A stretch of 7,873 nucleotides of DNA, from positions 1 to 7,873 of the forward strand of contig JAGMDP010000139.1 of the NCBI GenBank assembly GCA_023128635.1, written 5' to 3'. The notes below the pieces were generated by a model. That model did not search any database, was not told the DNA's origin, and saw nothing but the letters and a program-made list of their open reading frames with translations. This DNA comes from Candidatus Heimdallarchaeota archaeon. GTDB taxonomy: Archaea; Asgardarchaeota; Heimdallarchaeia; JABLTI01. A program made the position numbers and the translations under genes. Of this stretch, positions 1-6,775 are shown in pieces. Numbering within the stretch: position 1 is the first letter of the stretch; the number at the start of each line of letters is the position of its first letter.

Positions 1-171
1 TATAAATATATTGATTAGAATTAGAAAAACATTTTGATTTGCTGGAAAAGAAAAAAAAGTACTTCTTAAAAGATAAATGGAATACTATACATCTAGGTAT
101 CCCAGAAAGTTTTATTCTTTCGATAAGTCAGTAATTAGAAATAAATTGATCATTCATATTGTACGTGAGAA
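1..171. other. Gene-free left edge
   Basis: No supported gene lies here. The stretch is very AT-rich. A TATA-like string, TATAAATATA, sits at 1-10; read on the minus strand it could be the promoter of a gene lying left of the window, but that gene is not visible. A run of A at 46-59 reads as a T-tract on the minus strand and may end the transcript of the propeller gene (listed separately). A 32-codon plus-strand frame at 77-175 lacks a ribosome binding site and was not called. Confidence 0.5.
46..59 (-). terminator. Possible T-tract terminator of the propeller gene
   Basis: On the minus strand this reads CTTTTTTTTCTTTT, about 110 bases past the stop codon of the LVIVD-propeller gene. Archaeal RNA polymerase can terminate on T-rich non-template tracts without a hairpin. 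It is the strongest T-tract downstream of that gene, but its distance from the stop and the AT-rich background make the call weak. Confidence 0.3.
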
Positions 172-1392
172 CTAAGCCTTAGATTTAATCCTTCTAACAA
201 ATAGAATTATCCCAACTAAAACTAAAGGTGAACTAAAAACCAGTACCCATTTTATATAAGTCATTGGAGGAATTTGCATGTATTTATCCTTCCAATCGGA
301 GCTAGGATACATCATTTCTGGATTATATACATCTTCGAAATCAATGATAAAGAAGTATAATTCATCATAATTTGAATATCTTAAAACATACATGAAATTG
401 TCTGAGATATCTCCTTTGTAAAAATACCCATCAATATCATCTACAAAATTCCACTCATTTATTAGAAAAAGATTTCCTATATCCTCTACACTGTAAATTT
501 CAATTGTATTATTCCCTATAGCAAAGAGATTTGAATTTAATAAACAAACATCATTGATGAAAATATCACTATGAATAGTACTAGTTAATTCTGGAGAAGA
601 TTCGTTTGCAATACTGAACATCATTAAACCTTCAGTATGAGCAATACATAATGACTCATTATTTAAGAAAAAGCTATCAATAATTATGCTCTTCTCTAAG
701 AGTGAATCACTCCATCCACCAATTGTTAATAAGGTAGTATTATCTACTGCATCTACAATATCAAATCCTGTTGCATTTGTTTTGTAATTCTTTAATAAAA
801 AGATCGATTCGTTTTTAACAAAGATATTAATATAAGGAGTAAAAGAGAAATAATGCGTTTGTTCTATTTTAAGCTGAGATAAATTAGAGCAATTTATAAT
901 GAAGAGAGCTGAATTCTCCATATATTCTAGTAGATTATTATCACAAAAAAGGCTAAAACCAAGGATATAAACTATTTCTTTTTCAACATAGATTTTGCTG
1001 TCTAAAATAAAGAAATTACATTCTAGCTCTAAATATCCTAAAGGTACCAAATTTTGAGGATCATTTACATCGATGATCATTAAATAAGTTGAATAGACAC
1101 CATTTACACAATAATAAAGGGTATTATTTAATACAAAATAACTTATACCAAATAAATTATCACTTACAAAAATTTCTTTTATAAAACTTGGTTCCATTGC
1201 ATTAGAACAATCAAGTAATTGTATGCTTCCTTCGCCCTTCATCCTTAAATAAGCAATAGACTCATTTGTAACGATTTTGTCATAATCAATGATTTCTACA
1301 TAAGAGGAGTTAATTTCTTTATAAAATGCACCAGACAAAGAACTAAGTAACAGAGGTAATATGAGGAAAATGTTCTTTTGTCTTCGGTTCAT
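172..1392 (-). CDS. Membrane-anchored LVIVD-repeat beta-propeller surface protein
   Basis: 406 residues. Residues 1-22 form a signal peptide (basic MNRRQK, a hydrophobic stretch, then SLSGA as a likely cleavage region). The body carries seven copies of a pattern like hhhID..NP..hh.lG, near residues 57-76, 103-121, 161-182, 208-228, 255-274, 295-314 and 344-365; the clearest are LMIIDVNDPQNLVPLGYLEL and FFIIDFEDVYNPEM. Spacing of 40-58 residues fits one blade each of a seven-bladed LVIVD-type propeller, a family of extracellular proteins usually thought to act in binding or adhesion rather than catalysis. Residues about 379-399 are a transmembrane helix followed by RRIKSKA, which places the propeller outside the cell. 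I count eleven N-x-S/T sequons, consistent with a glycosylated surface protein. The ATG is preceded by AGAAGG on the minus strand, eight bases upstream. The stop is TAG. The ligand is unknown. It is divergent from the C11 protease gene. Confidence 0.85.
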   Translation of the reverse strand: MNRRQKNIFLILPLLLSSLSGAFYKEINSSYVEIIDYDKIVTNESIAYLRMKGEGSIQLLDCSNAMEPSFIKEIFVSDNLFGISYFVLNNTLYYCVNGVYSTYLMIIDVNDPQNLVPLGYLELECNFFILDSKIYVEKEIVYILGFSLFCDNNLLEYMENSALFIINCSNLSQLKIEQTHYFSFTPYINIFVKNESIFLLKNYKTNATGFDIVDAVDNTTLLTIGGWSDSLLEKSIIIDSFFLNNESLCIAHTEGLMMFSIANESSPELTSTIHSDIFINDVCLLNSNLFAIGNNTIEIYSVEDIGNLFLINEWNFVDDIDGYFYKGDISDNFMYVLRYSNYDELYFFIIDFEDVYNPEMMYPSSDWKDKYMQIPPMTYIKWVLVFSSPLVLVGIILFVRRIKSKA

Positions 1393-1639
1393 CCTCTAAG
1401 CCTTCTTTTACCTTTAACTCATAAATTCTGATATCACTTACAATACATAAGAACTAGGATTGATAATGTATGCATTAATCTGGGAAATCAACTTTTTTAG
1501 AAGAAATTAAAAGAGAAGAAACACGCTATATCTTCTTTTCTAAAGTATGTATTTCCGTTTTTTCTTTTAGTTCCTAAAAGCTGCGAACATATAAGGATTA
1601 TAAATTCAGTCTACTCTTTAGAATTTATTACTACATCAC

Positions 1640-1647
1640 TTATATTT
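1640..1647 (+). promoter_or_regulatory. Probable TATA box of the C11 protease gene
   Basis: TTATATTT lies 42 bases before the preferred ATG at 1690. Archaeal transcription usually starts about 25 bases past the TATA centre, giving a start near 1670 and a leader of about 20 bases that still contains the ribosome binding site. This start would lie beyond the in-frame ATG at 1654 and so argues against that longer start. TTATAAATT at 1598-1606 is an alternative that would give a leader of about 60 bases. Confidence 0.45.
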
Positions 1648-1678
1648 GTTAAAATGATATTAATTGATAGAACAACTT

Positions 1679-1684
1679 GGGGGA
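1679..1684 (+). promoter_or_regulatory. Ribosome binding site deciding the protease start at 1690
   Basis: GGGGGA ends five bases before the ATG at 1690. No purine-rich site precedes the upstream in-frame ATG at 1654. The shorter start also places a normal basic-then-hydrophobic signal peptide at the N-terminus, whereas the longer one would add twelve residues with an acidic and an aromatic residue in front of it. Confidence 0.55.
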
Positions 1685-1689
1685 TTATT

Positions 1690-3648
1690 ATGACCACTAA
1701 AAAAATAACCACCAAATTATTAGTAATTATTTTATTGATTACTTCTTTCACTCCTCTAATATCTTCAGCAGAAAAACCTGATATACTGTATGAACGAAAC
1801 ATTAAACCTGAGACAACAAAGAACTGGACTTTCATGCTTTATTTCGGTGCAGATACTCGAGATGATTATGTAACATCCAGTTTGGATAATTCCGGAAATT
1901 GGCTTGCAGCAGCAATGTTGACAACTATGACTTATTTGGAGTGGTATGATATACTTGCATCTTCTACATCAAATCTAAATATTATAGCGATGTTTGATCA
2001 TCCATATACTCCTGGAGATCCCAATGGTCGTGCGAAAATCTATGATATTAGAACCACTGGTAGAATAGAATTAGTTGATTATGGTCCAAAGAATATGGGA
2101 CATCCATCAACATTGAGTGATTTCATTGATTATTGTAAAACTAATTTTCCAGCTGATAATTATGCTCTGACATTATCCGATCATGGTCGTGGCTATGCTG
2201 GTCTAATTTATGATTATCATGCCCCACATGAATCTTGGGATTATGCTTTAGGTGATTGTCTGTCCGTACCTGAAGTTGAGCTTGCATTATCTTCAGCAGG
2301 TGGAGTAGATGTGCTCATGCTAGATATTTGTCAAGGCGGCTCCTACGAGCTTATGTGGCAATTAAGAGGTGAAGCTCGTTATGTTGTTGCTGGGGAAACC
2401 TTGCAGACCCATAAAGCGCTTTATCATCCTCGAGATATTTTGTATACTTTAAGTAGAGACACTACTATGACTGCTCTAGAATTAGCCCAAGTTGCTTATG
2501 ATTTTGCAGTCGCTCCAGATAGAGTGCCTTCCGATCCTTATTATTCTGCTCAATGGCCTACTGCTACACTTTACGAATTAAATCGCTTTGATGCGATACC
2601 CATCACTGGTGGGTATAGCTTATTCTATGCTTTCACAAAGCTTACTGAATATTTGTACAATGAAGTACTAAATAATCTCACTTATGCTCGTGAGGTATTC
2701 ATCCCACTAAGAAATCAATTATCTTATCCAACATCAGCATTTAAATCGAAAGCAATGTTGGTCGATCTTGGAGATTTTGTAACAACATTATTGGAGCATT
2801 CAGATGAATTCCACTATCAAACTGAGATTGAAAACTATGGTGGAGAAGTTTTAGCTCGTCTTGTTCCAGGTTCCATAGGTCCTATTCGAAGTCATGCCTA
2901 CAAACCAGCCTATGTTGGCAAAAATCTAACTGGATTCAGTATATGCTTCCCAGATACAAGTGATATGTATCAAGAATATTTGTATGCTAACTTGTATGAT
3001 GAATTTGTTATTTCAGATGCTACTTTTTGGGATGAATTCATATTCAGTATTTATCCACCAGGATACAATTTCCTTGACATTCCTATACCTGAATTTTTCG
3101 AGGAAATTCAATTCTTCATGGGACCGATTGATCCAACAATTCATTTAGATATCTATATCGATGCTGCTCAATATGAACAACCAATGCATATAGGATATGC
3201 AGGTCCAATTACTAGCACAGGTATTGGTATGGGTCTAGAAGTAGATATAGAAGGTGCTTCATTCGAGGATACACTTGTTCAAGGTTCAACAATGGTTCGA
3301 ATACCTGTTTCGAGCATTCCAAGTTTCTCTAAAAGCTCACCTCAAGACATTCAAGTAGTAGTAAATGCTTCAACTGCTGCCAGTGCTACTCAAGACGTCA
3401 ATTTAACTGTACGGCACGTTGATTCTACAGGTATACTGTGGGAAGATTCCATGACTTCTGAAATTCAAGTGGGTCAAGTGATAAGTACAAATGTTTCATC
3501 AAATGATGAATGGACTGAGTGGGAGGAGCTAGCTCCACCTTTACCTACAAAGAGATTTAGTGGTATAGATACTACAACAGCTTCGGTTTCGATAATCTTC
3601 ATTACTGTAGTAACTATTCTAATCTTTAGAAGAAAGAAGAAACTGTAG
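1690..3648 (+). CDS. Secreted, membrane-anchored clostripain-like (family C11) cysteine protease
   Basis: 652 residues from the preferred ATG. Residues 1 to about 27 form a signal peptide (TTKKITTK, a hydrophobic core, then SSA before EKPD). The catalytic domain opens with NWTFMLYFGAD, typical of clostripain-family enzymes, and continues through LNIIAMFD. The catalytic dyad is visible: His165 in SDHGRG and Cys214 in LMLDICQGGSYEL, followed by the family's YVVAGE segment. Asp212, two residues before the cysteine, matches the acidic residue that gives clostripain its preference for Arg or Lys at the cleavage site; the same preference here is inferred. The rest (about 470-620) is beta-rich and ends in WTEWEELAPP, a transmembrane helix (about 631-646) and FRRKKKL. 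The catalytic domain is therefore outside the cell, tethered to the membrane. C11 enzymes are often activated by self-cleavage; no site could be assigned. The RING receptor gene follows in the same direction, after 117 bases with its own promoter. Confidence 0.93.
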   Translation: MTTKKITTKLLVIILLITSFTPLISSAEKPDILYERNIKPETTKNWTFMLYFGADTRDDYVTSSLDNSGNWLAAAMLTTMTYLEWYDILASSTSNLNIIAMFDHPYTPGDPNGRAKIYDIRTTGRIELVDYGPKNMGHPSTLSDFIDYCKTNFPADNYALTLSDHGRGYAGLIYDYHAPHESWDYALGDCLSVPEVELALSSAGGVDVLMLDICQGGSYELMWQLRGEARYVVAGETLQTHKALYHPRDILYTLSRDTTMTALELAQVAYDFAVAPDRVPSDPYYSAQWPTATLYELNRFDAIPITGGYSLFYAFTKLTEYLYNEVLNNLTYAREVFIPLRNQLSYPTSAFKSKAMLVDLGDFVTTLLEHSDEFHYQTEIENYGGEVLARLVPGSIGPIRSHAYKPAYVGKNLTGFSICFPDTSDMYQEYLYANLYDEFVISDATFWDEFIFSIYPPGYNFLDIPIPEFFEEIQFFMGPIDPTIHLDIYIDAAQYEQPMHIGYAGPITSTGIGMGLEVDIEGASFEDTLVQGSTMVRIPVSSIPSFSKSSPQDIQVVVNASTAASATQDVNLTVRHVDSTGILWEDSMTSEIQVGQVISTNVSSNDEWTEWEELAPPLPTKRFSGIDTTTASVSIIFITVVTILIFRRKKKL

Positions 3649-3765
3649 AACCTAAAATCCTTAAAAAATGATTTTACTCTGCACAATTTTTGTCTCTCGA
3701 AAATCCTATAAACAGATAGGAAACTAAGATATACGTAATTGGTAATTAAATTCCTTGGTGCTTTC
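3649..3765 (+). promoter_or_regulatory. Promoter of the RING receptor gene (BRE at 3698-3704, TATA at 3705-3714)
   Basis: CGAAAAT at 3698-3704 fits the archaeal BRE consensus cRnAAnT and is followed directly by CCTATAAACA at 3705-3714. A transcription start near 3735 would give a leader of about 30 bases before the ATG at 3766. A short T-run at 3687-3691, just upstream, may weakly end the protease transcript. Together these suggest separate transcription units for the two plus-strand genes, although read-through remains possible. Confidence 0.5.
3757..3760 (+). promoter_or_regulatory. GGTG ribosome binding site deciding the receptor start at 3766
   Basis: GGTG sits five bases before the ATG at 3766 and resembles the common archaeal GGTGA site. 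A longer in-frame start at the TTG at 3739 has no such site and would place a hydrophobic stretch (FLGAF) ahead of the lysine/arginine-rich start of the signal peptide, so the ATG is preferred. Confidence 0.6.
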
Positions 3766-6204
3766 ATGTTAAAAAGAATCATTAAATCCCTAGTTAAAAC
3801 ACTCATTCTTGGAACCATTATCTTTTGTTTGTTTCTAAATCTCTCATTCGGTTCTAGTACAAGACCATCTGAGTTAGCTCCTGCTAATACAACTTTGCCA
3901 ACTGATTTGGGTTCACCAATCAAACCGATTCTACTCCCTAGAGCTTCTTCTATAATATTTTCTCAAGTGTACGAAATTAATGATGATTTTATTGGAGGTA
4001 GTTCTGGTGATGATGATAACATTGTAGATGCTGGGGAAACTATCGAGTTACGATTACAATTAGAAAATAACGGAGATCAAATGGTTACAGATGTTTATGC
4101 TAATTTAACCTCTACTAATCCCTTTGTTTCCATAAGTTCCTCTAATCAATCCTTTATTCAGATTTTAGTAGGCCAGACTAGTATATCTACTTCCTATTAC
4201 ATAATTGAATTTGATAGCATCTTGAATGCAAGTGATATTATTGATTTTGACTTAGAAATAACCGCAAATGAAGGAATTTGGTTTGATTCCTTTCCTCTTA
4301 CTATTATTGGGGTGCCCGATCCAATTTATTATGGACATATTGTTTCCAGTGAATCTAATGGTGACTTGAATGCCGATAACGATGATGTTATTGATCCAGG
4401 TGAATTTATACAAGTTCGTCTGTATTCAGAGAATCAAGGTAATAGTATTTTCTTCAATGTTTATGGTTATTTGTCAACATCAGATCCTTTTGTAACAATC
4501 ACTGATGATTATGGTTATTTTGGGACGATTTATGGAGAAGGTGATATTGAGTATGGGTCTTTTTCATTAGATATCAGTGGTGCATGTCCTGTTTTACACA
4601 CTATATCCTTTAATTTATCACTTGTTGATGATTTCAGTAACTGGTGGAATTTTAGTCTAGATATTGTTGTTAGTGGATTCCCTGAATATGAACTTACAAA
4701 TATCAACTTCCTAGAATATTCGGGTGATGGTGATTTATACATGGATGCTGGAGAAGCTTGGCATGCTGAAATGACTATTCGAAATATAGGAAATGCTATA
4801 GGAGTAGCCGTTGATGTCTATCTTGGTTCTAATGAAACATTTGTTGAATTTAATTACCTCAATGACCACAACGTTACCTTTGGCAATATAGAAGCAGGTT
4901 TTTCAGATTACGCAGAAAGTACATATGATTGGCGATTCACTGTCTCAGATCAAGCTTCAGAAGATCAGCAACTAGCTTTCTTTGTCTCAATTACAGATAC
5001 CAGTGGGCAACAAGCTGCTGTTTTTAATACCTCTGCTCAAGTTGTTGGAGTTGCAAATTACGAGTTAAATTATTTTGAAATAGTAGAAGACTGCTATTAC
5101 TCCGAAGATTGTAATGGTATAATAGATGCGGGAGATACTTATACAGCTAATATAAGCATTTCAAATGTTGGTGAAGCAACCGGTAATGAGATATTAATTT
5201 ATCTTTACTCGAGTGATGAGTATGTAGAATTCTATTACGATAATGGTTCTTCATATGATTTTGACTCTTTAGATGAAGGAATGACTGCTTCGTACTATGG
5301 GTACTATTATTGGGAATTCACTATTTCAGAAAAAGCAAAAACTGGTCATATCCTCAATTTCACGATTGTTGTGGTGGATTCATCACTTAGAGAATGGCAT
5401 TTTTCAGAAAGTATTATGGTTGCAGATGGTCCAAATACCTTTTATTTTACGCCGATGGGTAAAGCGATGATCTTTGGTGGGTCCTTAGCATTTATTGTAT
5501 TCTGCATATTTCCGTATGTTAGGAAGCGCATCAAGTCCACTCATACAGGTTTTGGTCTAAGAGACAATTTCAAAGAATATCGAGACGACCGAAAGAAAAA
5601 ACGATCTAAGAAACGAAAGCAACGAAATAAAGAACGTGCACAAAAACTGAAACAGAGAGAAGCAATACGACAAAAACAAGAAAGAGAAAGAATAGCTGAT
5701 ATAAATGCTAATGAAAAGAAATTATTAGAGAAATTCGAATCCATACTCGAGATGTCTGAGAGTGTGAATACTTCTCAAGTCGCAAAGAGTTTAGGATTAT
5801 CAAAATCACAATTATTCGAAAAACTTATCCGATGGCAAGAAATGCTTCCATTCAAAATAGATGGAGAATTCATAGAGGTAGATGATACAATTGATTTCAC
5901 ACAATCTGTAAGAGAAAGTATTGCTGAAATGTCAAAATACTATTCATGCTATCAATGTGGTTTTCCAATCGAGAGAAGTACTGAAGTATGTTCTGACTGT
6001 AAAAGTGATATCCCAATTTGTGTGGTTTGCAAACTTCCGATTTCCTTTGGTGATGATATTGGTAGTTGTTCTCTTTGTGAAGCAACAGGTCATTTGACTC
6101 ACTTGCAGGAATGGGTGAAAACACAAGGAAAGTGTCCAGTCTGCTTGCAGAAACTACCTGTAGAAGGGATAATACCAACGGAAACAAAACAGAAGAAGAA
6201 ATAA
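3766..6204 (+). CDS. Single-pass receptor-like protein: four ectodomain repeats, TM helix, winged helix, zinc ribbon and RING-like finger
   Basis: 812 residues. Residues 1-29 are a signal peptide or signal anchor (MLKRIIKSLVK, then a hydrophobic core to LSFG), followed by a Pro/Thr/Ser-rich linker to about 65. Residues 66-555 are four repeats of about 120 residues, each opening with an acidic D..N.IDAGE-like loop. Residues about 567-584 form a transmembrane helix followed by RKRIK, which puts the C-terminus in the cytoplasm. Residues 590-650 are extremely Lys/Arg/Glu-rich and probably a long charged helix. Residues 650-707 look like a helix-turn-helix or winged helix (TSQVAKSLGLSKSQLFEKLI, then KIDGEFIEV). 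C728, C731, C742 and C745 form a zinc ribbon. Residues 752-793 form a RING-like finger: C752, C755, C768, C771, H776, H779, C790, C793, with W783 in the usual tryptophan position. RING fingers commonly act as E3 ubiquitin-ligase modules; that role, and the ligand of the ectodomain, are inferred. A membrane-bound transcription regulator is the main alternative. Confidence 0.9.
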   Translation: MLKRIIKSLVKTLILGTIIFCLFLNLSFGSSTRPSELAPANTTLPTDLGSPIKPILLPRASSIIFSQVYEINDDFIGGSSGDDDNIVDAGETIELRLQLENNGDQMVTDVYANLTSTNPFVSISSSNQSFIQILVGQTSISTSYYIIEFDSILNASDIIDFDLEITANEGIWFDSFPLTIIGVPDPIYYGHIVSSESNGDLNADNDDVIDPGEFIQVRLYSENQGNSIFFNVYGYLSTSDPFVTITDDYGYFGTIYGEGDIEYGSFSLDISGACPVLHTISFNLSLVDDFSNWWNFSLDIVVSGFPEYELTNINFLEYSGDGDLYMDAGEAWHAEMTIRNIGNAIGVAVDVYLGSNETFVEFNYLNDHNVTFGNIEAGFSDYAESTYDWRFTVSDQASEDQQLAFFVSITDTSGQQAAVFNTSAQVVGVANYELNYFEIVEDCYYSEDCNGIIDAGDTYTANISISNVGEATGNEILIYLYSSDEYVEFYYDNGSSYDFDSLDEGMTASYYGYYYWEFTISEKAKTGHILNFTIVVVDSSLREWHFSESIMVADGPNTFYFTPMGKAMIFGGSLAFIVFCIFPYVRKRIKSTHTGFGLRDNFKEYRDDRKKKRSKKRKQRNKERAQKLKQREAIRQKQERERIADINANEKKLLEKFESILEMSESVNTSQVAKSLGLSKSQLFEKLIRWQEMLPFKIDGEFIEVDDTIDFTQSVRESIAEMSKYYSCYQCGFPIERSTEVCSDCKSDIPICVVCKLPISFGDDIGSCSLCEATGHLTHLQEWVKTQGKCPVCLQKLPVEGIIPTETKQKKK
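3961..5430 (+). repeat. Four tandem ~120-residue ectodomain repeats (protein level)
   Basis: In the 812-residue numbering the units span about 66-185, 186-306, 307-430 and 431-555. Each begins with an aromatic-containing strand, then an acidic loop: IVDAGE (86-91), VIDPGE (208-213), YMDAGE (325-330) and IIDAGD (452-457). After that come a strand of the type hxhxhxNxG, then V.hYLxS with an aspartate or glutamate. The pattern is that of immunoglobulin-like beta-sandwich modules found in secreted microbial proteins, and the acidic loop may bind calcium; both are inferences. The DNA of the units has diverged, so this is an old duplication. The fourth unit alone has two cysteines beside its loop (C443 and C449), which could form a disulfide. 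Confidence 0.75.
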
Positions 6205-6247
6205 AGCTTCATTTTAGATTTTTCTTTTTTCTGTTACTAGCTTTATT
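6200..6247 (+). terminator. T-tract terminator inside a 9-bp inverted repeat
   Basis: The receptor gene's stop codon lies within the left arm AATAAAGCT (6200-6208), which pairs perfectly with AGCTTTATT (6239-6247). The 30-base loop contains TTTTTCTTTTTT (6219-6230), a good archaeal T-tract terminator for the plus strand. The converging gene ends at 6273, so the same hairpin could also affect transcripts arriving on the minus strand. The T-tract is the stronger part of this call; the hairpin arms are AT-rich and its loop is long. Confidence 0.5.
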
Positions 6248-6272
6248 GTATTTTGTTGATGCATTCTAGTTT

Positions 6273-6770
6273 TCATTTCTTAATGATTGGTATCCATACT
6301 TCGTGATAATCGTCTGCAGGAATTTTCCCACTTTTGATCCAATCCAATGGGTAAACTACATAATAACCTGTGAATTGATTATTTTCTCGATAATCAAGTT
6401 CATTTATTTTCTTAAAAGTATTAGGTGATGAGACAATTGATCCTTCTTCACCATTCTTTTCTTTGAAAATCGCCATTTCTGATTTACTAAGATCCCAGTA
6501 GCAAAGCCCAGTTTCATTATCCCTCTCAAATTCTTCTAGTGTTTTTACCAGAATTCCTGCGAAAAATAATCGTCTAAATTTATCTATCCAATGCCAATAA
6601 CCAATAGCTAAATTCTCCTCTGCTACAGTAGGGATTACATTAATTTGTTTGTAAACCTTCTTCCAGAGTTCATTCATCTCTTCTACAAAATCCGATTCAG
6701 GCTTATGAGCAATTACTGCTTGAATACCAACAAGTTTTACATCTTTGATTTCAATTCTTAAATCATTCAT
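6273..6770 (-). CDS. Stand-alone GyrI-like / AraC-type effector-binding domain protein
   Basis: 165 residues from the ATG at 6770, the usual size for a single domain of this fold. It begins with the strand IEIKDVKLVGIQAV, continues through DFVEEMNELWKKVY and the FFAGILV strand, and closes with YHEVWIPIIKK. The E-V-W-I-P-I ending (Glu157 in this numbering) is highly characteristic of GyrI-like small-molecule-binding domains, where this glutamate lies in the ligand pocket. There is no DNA-binding domain, signal peptide or membrane helix, so it is a cytoplasmic protein. Relatives include ligand-sensing domains of MerR and AraC regulators, the gyrase inhibitor GyrI, and some stand-alone members that hydrolyse cyclopropane-containing toxins. 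Which of these applies cannot be told from sequence. It is convergent with the receptor gene and has its own promoter, so no functional link to the neighbours is shown. Confidence 0.87.
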   Translation of the reverse strand: MNDLRIEIKDVKLVGIQAVIAHKPESDFVEEMNELWKKVYKQINVIPTVAEENLAIGYWHWIDKFRRLFFAGILVKTLEEFERDNETGLCYWDLSKSEMAIFKEKNGEEGSIVSSPNTFKKINELDYRENNQFTGYYVVYPLDWIKSGKIPADDYHEVWIPIIKK

Positions 6771-6775
6771 TTCTT

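Larger units (their letters stand above)
1393..1689. promoter_or_regulatory. Divergent intergenic region between the propeller and protease genes
   Basis: These 297 bases hold no gene and must contain the start signals for both flanking genes. For the minus-strand propeller gene, candidates are AATTTATGA (1419-1427, minus) and the weaker TTATGTATT further upstream (about 1442-1450, minus); neither is a strong TATA box. For the plus-strand protease, TTATATTT at 1640-1647 is preferred (listed separately), with TTATAAATT at 1598-1606 as an alternative. A purine-rich stretch (about 1500-1523) followed by a pyrimidine-rich stretch (about 1529-1542) forms an imperfect inverted repeat of unknown meaning. 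Confidence 0.5.

Noticed and set aside
77..175. A 32-codon plus-strand frame beginning MEYYTSRYP
   Set aside because: It has a stop codon directly upstream, no ribosome binding site, no recognisable motif, and it overlaps the end of the propeller gene on the other strand. A frame of this length is expected by chance.
1654..1689. The longer start of the C11 protease at the upstream ATG
   Set aside because: It has no ribosome binding site, it probably lies upstream of the transcription start, and it would put twelve atypical residues in front of a good signal peptide.
3474..3923. A 149-codon open frame antisense to the protease end and the receptor start
   Set aside because: It covers the ends of two well-supported genes and their promoter, has no coherent domain, and reads as the complement of real coding sequence.
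5541..6187. Open frames antisense to the cytoplasmic part of the receptor, rich in Phe, Ser, Arg and Cys
   Set aside because: Their composition is the direct complement of the Lys/Glu/Arg-rich linker and the cysteine-rich zinc region of the sense gene.
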